Shown in pieces: positions 53,792 through 64,000 of a stretch of DNA of 64,000 nucleotides (position 1 is its first letter; every line of letters begins with the position of its first letter). Source of the DNA: Dactylis glomerata (lineage: Eukaryota; Streptophyta; Magnoliopsida; Poales; Poaceae). The stretch is taken from the NCBI GenBank assembly GCA_007115705.1, contig QXEO01002092.1, positions 558,001 to 622,000 of the forward strand, given 5' to 3'. Below the pieces are notes generated by a model. It did not search any database, had not been told where the DNA came from, and was given only the letters and a program-made list of their open reading frames with translations. The position numbers and the translations under genes are program-made.

Positions 53792-56284
53792 TCACATAGG
53801 CGCCCGAAAAGAACTTAAGGCAAAGGTGCCATAAAGGAACTTGAAGCAAGAGAGAGCATCAAAAAGCAAGTATGAAACACATTTAAATCTAAACCACTTC
53901 CTATGAAAAATAGTCTTGTGAAAAGACAAGTCATGAAAGCGCAAAGCGAAAAGCATAGGAAGGCAAAACAAGTACAACTTCAAGAATTCTAACAAAAAGA
54001 GGGGAAACTCAATATTGTTGAGATCCATCAAACCATGTTTCCCTCTCTCATAATAACTTTCAGTAGCATCATGAATAGAACTAACATAACTATCACATAA
54101 AGCATCCCTATCATGAGCCACATGCATAAAAGAATTAATACTCCCCACATGAACAATCGTAGTAGGAGCAGATTCAACGGAATAATTATTCTCATCACCA
54201 TAATCATCAAAAACAGGAGGCATATTATAATCATAACTAATTTTCTCCTCAAAAGTAGGTGAACTGAAAATATTATACTCATCATCATAACCATCATAAA
54301 CTAGAGGTTTAGTATCATCATAAGCGAGAGAGCAGCTATTTTGCAAGGCATATTCATCAAACATATCATCATAAGAAGGAACATGGATAGTACTAATGGT
54401 ACAACAATTATTAACCTTAGAATTGGTACCAAAAAGATTTCCAATATCAAAAGTAGAGTGCTTTTCCCAATAATGATCACTAACATAGGTAACAGGCATA
54501 GGAACATCATCCCAATCAGAATTATTATAATCTATAATAGGAGCAACATGCTTAGGGGAAGATACCGTTTCCTCTTGCCTTTTACTCCTCTTCTTCTTCT
54601 TCTTACTCTTCTTACTCTCTCCTTTAGGAGGGAGAGGCTTGAAAGGCATCTTCTCCACATAATCTGGTTTACTGACAGAAACAACAGAAGAAACTTTGGA
54701 GGATTCCTCCTCTCTATTAATAAGATAGAAGCATCTATTAGTCCTGTCATAGCTTGGCAAAACATCATGTTTTATAAGATTTTGTATGTAAGTATTTGCG
54801 AGGCAATCTTTAACATAATAGAGACGACAATCACGAAGGGTGCTATTAATATCAACAACTCTCATATCTACCAAAGAAATCTTTCTAGATATCTCTTCAC
54901 ACTCCAAATATAAAGTAAGCTCATCATGCTGATTGAGAGTAATCTTGTCATCACAATACAAATTTATGGTACTCATTCGATTAAAAGAGTCACGATATTG
55001 GCTTGGGCATTGAAAATTAAAATGACCCATGTCATCGCAAAGTTCACAAAGAAAAGGATAAAGCTCGCAAACCTTTTCACCAAGCTCATCTAGAGCCTTG
55101 AGCCACATTTGTGTTTCTTCATTCCCGTGGGTGATGCAATAATCTTCCTTGTTGTGACTCCGTTCACAAGGTCTATGTACTCCACAAAAAATAACATGCT
55201 TATAAGAAGTAGCACTTTCAGAAATTTGAGCATGTTTATTGCAATTATCAATAACAATATCACTTTCTATGCAAGTGTCTTTAAAAGGTTCATGATACAC
55301 GTCCCCATTTCCCTTAGGAACATTAATATGAGAAGCAAAGGCCTTAAAGCAATCAACCATAATTTGAGGATCAAGACCATATTTAGCACTAAGCTCTTGA
55401 AAATTAGCAGTTTCAGCGAAAGACTTAATGCAATCATATTCATAACTCATACCTGATCATTTACCTTTGTCGCTATCCCAATCTTCAATATTGTTTTGAA
55501 TTGCTTCAAGCAGATCCCACTTGACGTCAACATCCTTCCTTGTGAAAGACCCATCCAAGCATGCATCTAGATAGTCCTTGTAATGTCCTGAAAGCCTTGC
55601 ATAAAAATTATCAATAACAATATTACGAGGAAGATCATGAATAGGTCATTTGAGCATTAGTGACTTCAATCTTCCCCACGCTTGGGTAATGCTTTCTCCC
55701 TCATGCGGATGAAAATTATAAAGATAATTCCTATCTTTATAAACCTCACTAGAAGGATAGAATTTAGAAAAAAAGAGAGGTACAATTTCCTCCCAGTCGA
55801 CAGGTCGGCCATCCTTCAGTGTTTTATACCATTCCGCAGCTCAGCCCTTCAATGATAAAGAAAATAGCTTCTTCTTAACTCGGTTCATCAAAATACCTGC
55901 ACACTTGAACAACTCGCATAATTCATGTATAAAAAGCAAATGATCACCAGGATGGATAGTTCCATCTCCTAAATAGCGGTTATCCATAGCACGTTCAACA
56001 ATCTTTATAGGTATTTTAAAAGGATGAGGAGCACAAGCATCATTAGAAACATCACATAGGGGAGATAAAATATCATCAGAGCAAACTTTCTCCACTAAAG
56101 CTGGGGAACTAAAAATATCATGCTTAACAAAACCAACTTCCCCAAGCTTAGACTTTTCTATAACGGTGTTCAAAGCATTCATACTAACAACACTATTAGC
56201 ATGCAAATTAAGCTCCAAAGGTTTTTCAATTTTCTCTTTAAATCTAAACTCAGGAAAAAGACTAAAGAACTCTTTACTTTCCAT
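53792..56284 (-). pseudogene. Gag-like ORF of the 8.1 kb element, interrupted
   Basis: Minus strand. Block one (56284-55841, 147 codons, MESKEFFSLFPEF...) leads into the capsid core (55840-55451: EWYKTLKDGRPVDWEEIVPLF, YLYNFHPHEGESITQAWGR), which is broken by TGA stops near 55838, 55646 and 55454. Block two (55450-53792, 552 codons) is open, with a Cys/His region (CELCDDMGHFNFQCPS), a Lys-rich stretch (KKSKKKKKRSKRQ) and a long acidic, Tyr/Asp-rich C-terminal part ending in a hydrophobic tail. In related cereal elements this replaces pol. Its role beyond Gag is unknown. Confidence 0.75.
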
Positions 56285-56417
56285 TAAGCCTAACTAGTGA
56301 AAATAAAAACAAGAAACAAAAAGATATAATTGCAGAATCTAAAGGAAATAACTCCGAGCAATCACCAGCAACTAAAAGACTTAGTAACCAAAGAATGTGA
56401 GTACCTTTTACCTTACC

Positions 56418-56435
56418 TCCCCGGCAACAGCGCCA
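56418..56435 (-). promoter_or_regulatory. Primer binding site of the 8.1 kb element
   Basis: Minus strand TGGCGCTGTTGCCGGGGA, one base from the usual plant tRNA-Asp primer site TGGCGCCGTTGCCGGGGA, 10 bases inside the 5' LTR. Confidence 0.85.
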
Positions 56436-56445
56436 GAAAAGAGCT

Positions 56446-57878
56446 TGATGTCTACACACGCTTCTATCCTTGTAGACAGTGTTGGGCCTCCAAGTGCAGA
56501 GGTTTGTAGAACAGCAGCAAGTTTCCCTTAAGTGGATCACCCAAGGTTTATCGAACTCAGGGAGGAAGAGGTCAAAGCTATCCCTCTCAAGCAACCCTGC
56601 AATTACGATACAGAAAGTCTCTTGTGTCCCCAACACACCCAATACACTTGTCAAATATATAGGTGCACTAGTTCGGCGAAGAGATAGTGAAATACAAGTA
56701 GTAGTGATGATTATGGGTAGTAAATGTAATATGAAATAAGTATCGCTGCGAGCAAACATGTAACAAAACTGAAAGGAAACGGTGTGCAATTCTTGGAAAC
56801 AAGGCCTAGGGATCATACTTTCACTAGTGGACACACTCTCAACAAATATAACATAATTGAACCAATAGATACTATCATCAATATGCAACTCAAAACAATT
56901 CTCCAATGGAAAACGAATACTAATCATGCGTAGGGCTACGAAGCACTCCTCAAAGTTCATATTTCCCCAAACTAGATTGTCCCACACTGTCACCGTGAAC
57001 GCACTAGATGGTTCCAACAAACACCAATAATTCATAGAGACATTAACCAAAAAGACACACATGATGTGCACACTGTCACCTTCACACCATGATACAAGGT
57101 ATCTCCGGAGATTACAAATATAAAGCACGGGAGTAGCATAATATCTGAATAATAACATCTACCAATTCAACTAGATACAAAGCTCATGATCACATAAAGA
57201 TCACATCATGGGAGAGAGAGGTGAACCACATAGCTATCGGTAGAGCCCTCAGCCCCGGGGGAGAACTACTCCCGCCTCATCATAGGAGACAGCAAGGTTG
57301 ATGGAGATGGCGGTGAGGTCGATGGAGACGGCGGAGGAGGCGACGGCGTTGATGGAGATGGCTCCGGGGGCACTTTCCCGTCCCGTCAGGGTGACGGAAC
57401 AGAGACTTCTGTCCCCCGAAATTTGTCTTCGACGGCGGCGACGCTGCGGAACTGTTCTGGGAAAAACGCCGATTCCTCTAGGGTTTTCTGTCGGGGGGCT
57501 TTTTATAGGCGAAAGGGCATCGTCGGGAGGCGACCAGGGTGGTCTCACCACAGGGGGGCATGGCCAGGGACTGGGCCGCGCCCCCTCATGGTGAGGCTGG
57601 CCCCTGACCCCCCCTTCGGCTCTCGTTCTATCTTCGGTCCTCTTCCGGGAAAAATAAGAGTTCTGGAACTTGTTTCGTCTAATTCTGAGAATATTTCCTG
57701 TGTAGCTTTTCTGAAACACAAAACAGCAGAAAACATGGAACTAGCACTGTGGCATCTTGTTAGTAGGTTAATTCCGGAAATCGCATAAAAATGCCACGAA
57801 GTGTAACGAAACACAAGGCAAATGGTGTAAAAACAAGCATGGAGCGTCAAAAATTATAGATACGTTTGGGACGTATCA
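56446..57878 (-). repeat. 5' LTR of the 8.1 kb element
   Basis: 1433 bp, ends TGATGTCTAC...ACGTATCA on the plus strand. TATA region CCTATAAAAAGCC (reverse of 57499-57511). Confidence 0.92.
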
Positions 57879-57883
57879 GTTGC

Positions 57884-59341
57884 TTAATCTTGAGTGGTTG
57901 CGCCCTGCTCTGTTCGTCCTGCTCATGAAACTACGGCGGTGATGCTCGCGACGTCTCACCGTCACCCCTGTACAAGGCTCATATCTACCTTGGGCAAATG
58001 GCTGACATCACCTAACTGACACCAGTGAGCGTCTTTCTCTATCTGTGAATTAATCCAGTGTTCTTGGTTTTCTTCACAGGAAGATCCATGACCTCATCAG
58101 CCATGCTGTGGTAGTGTGCAGCATATGATACTTCGTTTTTGGTCCCGGAATGCGCCAAACTCACAGGTAAAAATCTTTAGTTGTTCTGATCTTCAGATTG
58201 CACTTCCTCACCTCCATTAATACGAGCGTGTTTCAGTGTCAAAAGGGAAAATAGAAACTAGCATATTTTAGTACACAAAATCATGCTAGATTCTAAATAT
58301 GGAACTTCGTGACTGTAGTGAAGTTATAACGTTCGATGATGAATCGGCATCTTTTTTTTTCTACTAGAACATGGCTAATAATTTATACTTTTCATGTTTT
58401 TAGAGGACTCGTGTTTTCTCTCTCCCAGCTAGTTAACTGTACAGACTTTGAGTGGGCTTGGGAGGTCTCTTAGTAGTTAGCTGAGGTTGTACTTCAAGTA
58501 AACTCATGTTCTTTTGGGGTAGGTTTTCTCGGCAGGCAATGCACTCATCTAATACTACTTAATGTGGGCGTTCTCACATATCTATTGCTTCATATCTAAT
58601 GATTATATTTTCCTCTATTTCTCGAACTATGTAATGGCTGAAAATTTACCTTGGTATTTTACTTCTGTTTTGTGTACTTTATATAATGACATTGTTATAT
58701 CTAAATTATTTGAATATTTTTTCTTGCAAGGATTTTATATTGTGCATATTTGACTTCAAATTTGTTAATTAGATCATTACTGAGTTTGATAAGTATGCAA
58801 AACCCAAGAAAGGAACCATGACTCCATTATTTGGTTACAAGTTTCTAATTATTGCTTTGAAATTTTAATCTAAATAGTTCAATATGTCAAATAAACCCAA
58901 TCTAGCCCCATGTACTGGAGAAATCATATGGGGGTATTATCTATTTCATATGATCGAAAAAGAATGCAAGTGACTTAGTACAAACTATATACTAAATTAT
59001 ACTAAATCATCCGACTTTTTCAATCAGAGGAAGCAATATCTATAAAGTTGATTCCCACTAATATTATTAAATAATTAAAATTTCCACATGCAAAATGCCC
59101 ATGTCATCGGCAAGCCCCGATCAATGGCATGATCGTGCATGAAGACTTTTTCGGGCAAAGTGCATACAACCTTAAAGGATGAGAAAACCACATGAAAAAT
59201 TTCTATGTCATCAACCAAACCCTGTTATCTTCAGTATGAGGTCTTCTTCCTGGCAAAGTGCATACAGCCCGATTCAAGCTAATTGTTACATATATTGAAA
59301 TCATATTTTATTTCCGCCGCAACGTGCGGGGTATCATCTAG
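57884..59341 (+). other. Right part of the Helitron
   Basis: Continues the Helitron after the retrotransposon. 58026-58080 reads like a short intron with CACAG|GAAGATCC. The rest is AT-rich. It ends with the hairpin and CTAG at 59341. No ORF assigned. Confidence 0.6.
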
Positions 59342-59420
59342 TTTAAGTAGAGTATGTGCATAGATCGAACATGTACTGCTGGGGGTACATAGTAATAGCA
59401 AATTAGCAAATATATAATTA

Positions 59421-59702
59421 CTAGAGAGACAACAATCCGTCTACCAGGGACATTTGTGGCTGCGGATTGCCAAGTGGATTTTCGTCGAAGAAGCGTTCAA
59501 ACACGGAAGCCAAGCTGAGAGCGAAGAAGGTGAGGCCCAGGAGCAGCACGGGAAACCCGAGGCTGTGGAACGCCTCCATCACGTATATGGAGAGGTAGAC
59601 GAGCGCGACACCCGCGCAGCCGACGAGGCATGTTATCGTCCACCTGCTGCACTCTTGGGGCTCCGCCATCGCCGCCAGCTGCTCCTCGTCGCCGGCCATC
59701 AT
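59421..59702 (-). CDS. Small membrane protein with two transmembrane segments, copy 2
   Basis: Identical to copy 1 except near the C-terminus (QPQMSLVDGLLSL against QPGMPLVDGLLSL); the 3' flank 59342-59420 is a diverged version of 45316-45389. Under an unequal-crossover reading this copy is a hybrid, with its 3' end from an older paralog and the rest from copy 1. Two TM segments as in copy 1. Function unknown. Confidence 0.6.
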   Translation of the reverse strand: MMAGDEEQLAAMAEPQECSRWTITCLVGCAGVALVYLSIYVMEAFHSLGFPVLLLGLTFFALSLASVFERFFDENPLGNPQPQMSLVDGLLSL

Positions 59703-61618
59703 GTCAATGCTTCGCCGCCCGGCTTCTCGATCGATCTATCTACTCTGTAGCTTTCCAGGGCTGAACTATTAGCTAGGGAGTTTTTGTTTCTTGGGGATCG
59801 GTCATTGTCTCATCGCCGGTAACACGTAATGAATCCAGTAGGGAGTTAACAGGCCACGGCCCACATAGCATTATTTCCCGTATAAACGGCCCAGACCTGG
59901 TCACTGCTACCTACAGCCGCGTGGAGGCCGAAGGGTAAACCCGATGCTCCGACCAGGTCGGTCAATACCCCGCACCGCACACCCCCTCACGCGGGTGTAG
60001 GTCGTCCCGTCAGTGTGGTCAGGGAAGAAGGAGGTCACCAGTCATGAAGAAGAAGACCAGGGAGGAAGTGTAGCCCTTGTCGATGATGGAGATGACATGA
60101 CGTCGTCAGTGGAGGTGAGGCTAGAACCTTTCTGGAGACGAGGACGGCGAGCTGGCCGCGGCGTTGCCGGCGGATGCAAGGAAAAAAACCTTAGGGTGAG
60201 GGTGCGGGTGGGTGCAGGGAGCTCACCGACGACGATGTCTTAGGGTTTAGGTGTGGTGGTGGTCCAAGAGCCTCGCCGGAGTTAGGTAGGGGGAGGTTTA
60301 GGTAGAGGCCGAGGCGATGGAGGACTGGCGGAGGACCGGTGGAGGCGGCGGCTCGAGCGGCGCAGTGCACCAAGGTGGCACAGGACCGCGGGTGGCCGTG
60401 GGTGGCAGGCTGCTCTGGCCGGTGGTAGCAGCGGGGGTGTCGCTGAGAAGACAAACTATCGACTAGAGGAAGATGAACGTGGCGGCGGTGTCTGTGATGG
60501 GCGTTGGCCCATTAAGCAGTAGCCCTAGGGGCGTGTGGTTGGTGCCAATGCAACCAGGTCGGTGTCGAGGAGCACCCAGGCCAAAGCATCTGGCGAAGAA
60601 GGCGTCGTGCGCCCACGCCAGCGACATGGTGAGGACAGCGAACAACGTTGTCATGCTCCATACATGATCTGCGCGGCGTCAGCGGATGCATCGCCCCACA
60701 CTGCCTCGTGAACGATGGCGCCTAGGGCCGGCGATGCCAGGTATGTCTGAACTTAAATTTGACTGCTAGCATACTCAACACTTCGCTATACGTATAGCCT
60801 TTGTATAAGTATATCATGATTGATGTCTCTGGCAGCACACTCACTCTCACACAGCTGAAGAAATAAGCTTCTGATCAATTGTTTTAACACAGGTCGGTTT
60901 CATCATCATGCAGTCAGTTGTTTTCGGATAAATAATAAAATACATACGTAGGGGTGTAACAAAAATGTACTCCGTACTAAACCTCGGAATTTCATAACAA
61001 GGAAGTTTCCGCATTAAAATGCTGTCGATCATTGAAGTCTGAAGTCTAAACTATTCACACAGAAAAAATCTCTGTAAATTCATCTTTTGTGTCTTGAACG
61101 TCCATTGCTAATTGTGCCCAAGAGTTTTTTTTTAGAATTCAAGCTACTACTCCGTTGAAACTTTTTTTCCTTATAAGCTTGAATTAATTAGTAAAACACA
61201 CATTCTGCAGGCCGCCAGGCCGGGTGACAAACTACCTATATAGACATGAGTAGATTGATACATGTTGAAATCAGATGCTTGGCTATGTAGTTGGATCCGT
61301 CAAATAAAAGCAGTTTAGCTACTCGGTTTGATTGTGAGATATGCACAAGTTATATTAATTGGTTACGATATGTCTTAACCTAGGTGTCAGGTGGTATCCC
61401 ATTCCATTTCTAGTCATTTTGTTATAAAAATATAAACTAAAAACCACTGAATAAACAAGAAGTGAGATTTTGGCAGGATCCCTCTTACTTTCGTATCTAA
61501 AATGTCCAACAAAAGCACATTGGACCAAAACACTTGTAGTTCCTTGTTCATGGCGTGCTACGCATGGCGAGCGTAAAGAGGCTCATCATGTTGAGTGGGG
61601 ACATAGTTTTGGTATAGC

Positions 61619-62398
61619 CAGTGGCGGACCTAGGATTTTTTCAATGGGTATGCCACACCACAAATTTAATCGTGTATTCCAATAAAATAATATATATTTC
61701 CAATTCAATAAATAATTGTAAAATTTCAATGCAATTCGATCTCCAAGCAATAAATAACATGTTATTGAAAGATTCATGTTATAAACCAACAGCGCTGGTG
61801 GCGGTGACAGTGGCAGGGACATGATTCACAAATTCTTCAATTACTAACTATGAGAATAAGCATTGTCGGTAGCCACGAAGTGGTGTCGAGAATAACACCT
61901 ATGAGTAGCGATTGTCATGTTCACAACCCAAGTCAAGTGTTTAAGATTACATCATGCTTAATTAGAGGGGTGAATGTTGAAATAAGTATGACTAGTGAAA
62001 ATGTCTGACTGGAATTGGAAATCAAATACATAATCTTAATATATTTGGTGCTATTAGCTGCTATGTATGTGTGTAAATCAACCAGCAATGAACTAGCAAG
62101 CATTCAGTGCTCCCTGATGGATTCATTCGATCTAGTAGCTTAGATTGTACGTAGGTTTTGTCGTGAGCCAAAAGCATTGGCGAGAGAGTCAAATCCATTA
62201 GGCAAAGGAGCAAGTTTAGCTTTGCTAGTGAGGAGCTAGCTTAGCTTAGCTACAGCAGCTCCGCGTAGGTGCGCGTCTATACGAGAATTCAGTCAGATGC
62301 ACATGCAGTCTGGACCTGCATCAACATTTTCTGCTGTGCGTGGCTGGAATACAGGGTATGCCACGGCATACCGGGCATATCTTGTAGATTCGCCGCTG
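61619..62398. mobile_element. Second copy of the 780 bp hAT element
   Basis: The same element with the same GGTATAGC duplications (61611-61618, 62399-62406), present through the segmental duplication and not a new insertion. Confidence 0.92.
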
Positions 62399-62695
62399 GG
62401 TATAGCCTTCCAATTGATCCATTTATTTAACATCGTGGAACATATATACTTTCTGTTGAAAGATTTCAGGTTCTCTAAAAAAAATTAAGGTTGAAAGGGT
62501 TTTCTTGCAAGTTTGGCGTCAGAAAATAATTGTGTAAGCCACAAAGAAGCTTCCGTGTCATTTGTTCTTACCACAAAAAAGTTGGCGAACATACCAAGCA
62601 GCGATTACATTTTCTGAGCAGGCTCTCAGGTACACCGTCATATCTGGGCTGTTAATTGGTGCATCAAGATCCGTGCTGGCCTATTTTTTGCCCTC

Positions 62696-62996
62696 TCTAA
62701 CAACTTCTCTTTTTTTATTTCTCACTCTATACAACCTTTGAATCTGAAGCTTGGCAGTTCACTGAAACATTTGAGATAGATTTTGGGAAAAATAGTTCGG
62801 GATTTTTATGATAGTATATATATATATTTTTAAACATTTTATGTTGAATTTAAATATTTGAAATTTTAAATTTCACAAAAAAATTATGAACTATTTTCCC
62901 CATATTCTAGTTGCAATATTACAGTGACCTGCAAAGTTTCAAGTCCATATGTTATATAGTTTAGAAGATATAAAAAAGATAAATCCCAAACAGTAA
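62696..62996. mobile_element. Second copy of the foldback MITE-like repeat
   Basis: Duplicate of 48665-48965; one A fewer in the AAATTTT stretch and one A more in the upstream A-run compared with copy 1. Confidence 0.6.
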
Positions 62997-63341
62997 AGAG
63001 GTGTAGGTGAGATGGTGCTCAGCCAAATTTTTTCCTACCAAGAAGAACAAAGAAAGAAGTATTGAGTCCCTACTCCCTACATCACATTTTGTTAATTAGT
63101 TCATTACGTCGCAAGTGAAATGTAGCCGGTACAACATCCAAAAACGAAAACCAAGCAAAGAGCAACGAAACAACAACACATGAAAACCCGGAAATTACCC
63201 AAGCTTGGTTTGGTGTAAGCTGTTGAGTATTGGAAACAAGCTACATATAGCCTTTACCCAAGGAAATTATATTGAATCATAGAACTGGTTGAAGATTACC
63301 AAGCGCATCCAAGTACTGCCAATGGATCAAATTTGTGCAAA

Positions 63342-64000
63342 TCTACAATATATATAAAGTTCATTCCCACTAAGTGTATTTAATGTTTGCAAGCTCAAAC
63401 CTGGTGAAGCCACATCACTCCAATTCTTTATAGCCGTCAGATTTTAAAGATACGGTCATTAGCTAGTCATCCAATCACGTACTCAGTTCTCATGACATGC
63501 AATCCCAGGTCTATCTATAGGAAAACGGAAGTGTTTCTTCGCTAGGACCTTTCAACCTCCCAATCTCCCATTAATCCACCGTGAGGTGGGGGAAGTGAAG
63601 GAGTTTCTTACGTTTCTCTTCCTCTCCACCAATTGAGTAACTAAAGCTCCATGCATTTATCTTCTCCCTTCTATCTTTTCCACTCACGAGTCCGTCTTCT
63701 TTCTCTTCCCTATTTTAGTCCATCTCCTGAACATGATGGCTTGGCAACACGTCCTCCACACCGTCAATTCTACTTCTCTGGTTGCAGTCCAAGAATCGTC
63801 ATCATTGCTAATGTCTACACATGCTTCTGTCCTTGTAGACAGTGTTGGGCCTCCAAGTGCAGAGGTTTGTAGAACAGCAGCAAGTTTCCCTTAAGTGGAT
63901 CACCCAAGGTTTATCAAACTCAGGGAGGAAGAGGTCAAAGCTATCCCTCTCGAGCAACCCTGCAATTACGATACAGAAAGTCTCTTGTGTCCCCAAAACA
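63342..64000 (+). mobile_element. Second copy of the Helitron 5' end with nested LTR (truncated by window)
   Basis: TCTACAATATATATAAAG at 63342 after GTGCAAA, then the same LTR outer end from 63809 (TAATGTCTACACATG). The duplication therefore postdates both insertions. Confidence 0.85.

Larger units (their letters stand above)
49778..57878 (-). mobile_element. Gypsy-type LTR retrotransposon without pol (TGATACGTCTC family)
   Basis: 8101 bp with LTRs 49778-51211 and 56446-57878, LTR start TGATACGTC and end ACATCA (ACATTA in the outer copy). Flanks ATTGC (49773-49777) and GTTGC (57879-57883) differ by one base. The 5' LTR is followed by a tRNA-Asp-type primer site. The internal 5.2 kb has gag-related sequence only; no RT, RNase H or integrase motif was found. 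The family resembles the Sabrina/WHAM-like cereal elements by wording; the exact name is not claimed. By eye 55-60 LTR differences in 1433 (about 4 %). Confidence 0.9.
49311..59341 (+). mobile_element. Non-autonomous Helitron (about 1.93 kb) carrying a nested 8.1 kb retrotransposon
   Basis: The 5' end is TCTACAATATATATAAAGTT after an A (GTGCAAA). The 3' end is CCGCCGCAACGTGCGGGGTATCATCTAG, i.e. a short GC hairpin (CCGC...GCGG) and CTAG, followed by T. Insertion between A and T with no duplication fits Helitrons. The paralogous repeat shows the unoccupied site GTGCAAA/TTTAAGTAG at 45315/45316. No Rep/helicase ORF is present. The interior has an intron-like stretch (GTGAGCG...TTCTTCACAG, 58026-58080), possibly a gene fragment. 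Confidence 0.85.
45426..59456 (+). repeat. First copy of a 14,031 bp tandem duplication
   Basis: Position x corresponds to x+14031. From 45426/59457 to 49969/64000 I find only two single-base indels, both in homopolymers (A-run near 48449, and AAATTTT near 48831). The unit contains the two-TM gene, a hAT element, a foldback MITE and the Helitron with its nested retrotransposon. The bases immediately left (45316-45425 against 59342-59456) are clearly homologous but diverged. Confidence 0.92.
59457..64000 (+). repeat. Second copy of the 14,031 bp tandem duplication (truncated by window)
   Basis: Matches 45426-49969 with two single-base indels. It repeats the GC-rich region, hAT element, MITE, the diverged repeat edge (63120-63261), the Helitron 5' end (63342) and the beginning of the retrotransposon LTR (63809). 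Confidence 0.92.

Noticed and set aside
54341..54913. 190-codon plus-strand ORF inside the 8.1 kb element
   Set aside because: Ile/Arg/Asn-rich shadow of the minus-strand gag-like frame with low-complexity codons.
1..64000. tRNA, rRNA, CRISPR arrays, bacterial or organellar insertions
   Set aside because: No cloverleaf, rRNA motif, regularly spaced repeat array or prokaryotic gene organisation was seen on either strand.

Overview
The window is repeat-dense nuclear DNA from a grass, most likely a pooid (wheat/barley/oat/ryegrass group). The reasons are the TGATACGTCTC-type Gypsy LTRs, the Tat-lineage Gypsy elements with short LTRs, the hAT and Tourist-like MITEs, a Helitron, and a remnant of a 3'-5' exonuclease (Werner-like) family that I know as multicopy in cereals. 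There is no prokaryotic operon, rRNA, tRNA or CRISPR. Family assignments come from reading the sequence; no database search was possible.

Region 1 (1-37347) is a nest of five Tat-lineage Ty3/Gypsy elements that share a ~335 bp LTR (TGACAAGGG...CCTCATCA). I name them B to F. C (minus strand, 20798-37347) is the outermost. D (plus, visible 17065-20797) sits in C's 3' LTR. F (plus, 332-17064) sits in D's pol. E (minus, 7627-16453, TSD GCGGC) sits in F's 3' tail. B (plus, 21446-30287, TSD CACGG/CACGT) sits in C's tail. A different Gypsy LTR (1-331) abuts F's gag. B, C and E have gag-protease-RT-RNase H-second RNase H-integrase, all broken by stops and frameshifts; the second RNase H marks the Tat lineage. 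F has gag-protease but no RT or integrase.

The most interesting content is antisense to these elements. E, B and D carry between pol and the 3' LTR a reverse-oriented 190-codon ORF for a protein with two AT-hook-like motifs and a C-terminal B3 DNA-binding domain. It is intact in E and B and has two nonsense changes in D. Each copy has its own conserved TATA promoter with a telo-box (AAACCCTAA) and a GGCCCA site. C has lost the module by deletion. F carries instead a different antisense gene, intron-containing, of the 'putative gypsy-type transposon' (Transposase_28) kind.

Region 2 (37348-49310) is older intergenic DNA with dated-looking insertions: two foldback MITEs, a Tourist-like MITE, a solo LTR (TSD TACGT), a hAT MITE (TSD AAAAATAG), a broken 3'-5' exonuclease gene, a small two-TM membrane-protein gene (45390-45671, minus) and a 780 bp hAT element (TSD GGTATAGC).

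Region 3 (49311-64000) starts with a Helitron (49311-59341, plus) whose empty site is preserved at 45315/45316 in a diverged paralogous repeat. The Helitron was split by an 8.1 kb Gypsy element with gag but no pol (49778-57878, minus). From 45426 the sequence recurs at 59457 with an offset of 14031 bp and near-perfect identity to the window end: a recent tandem duplication with its breakpoint inside the two-TM gene, or a haplotype/assembly duplication.
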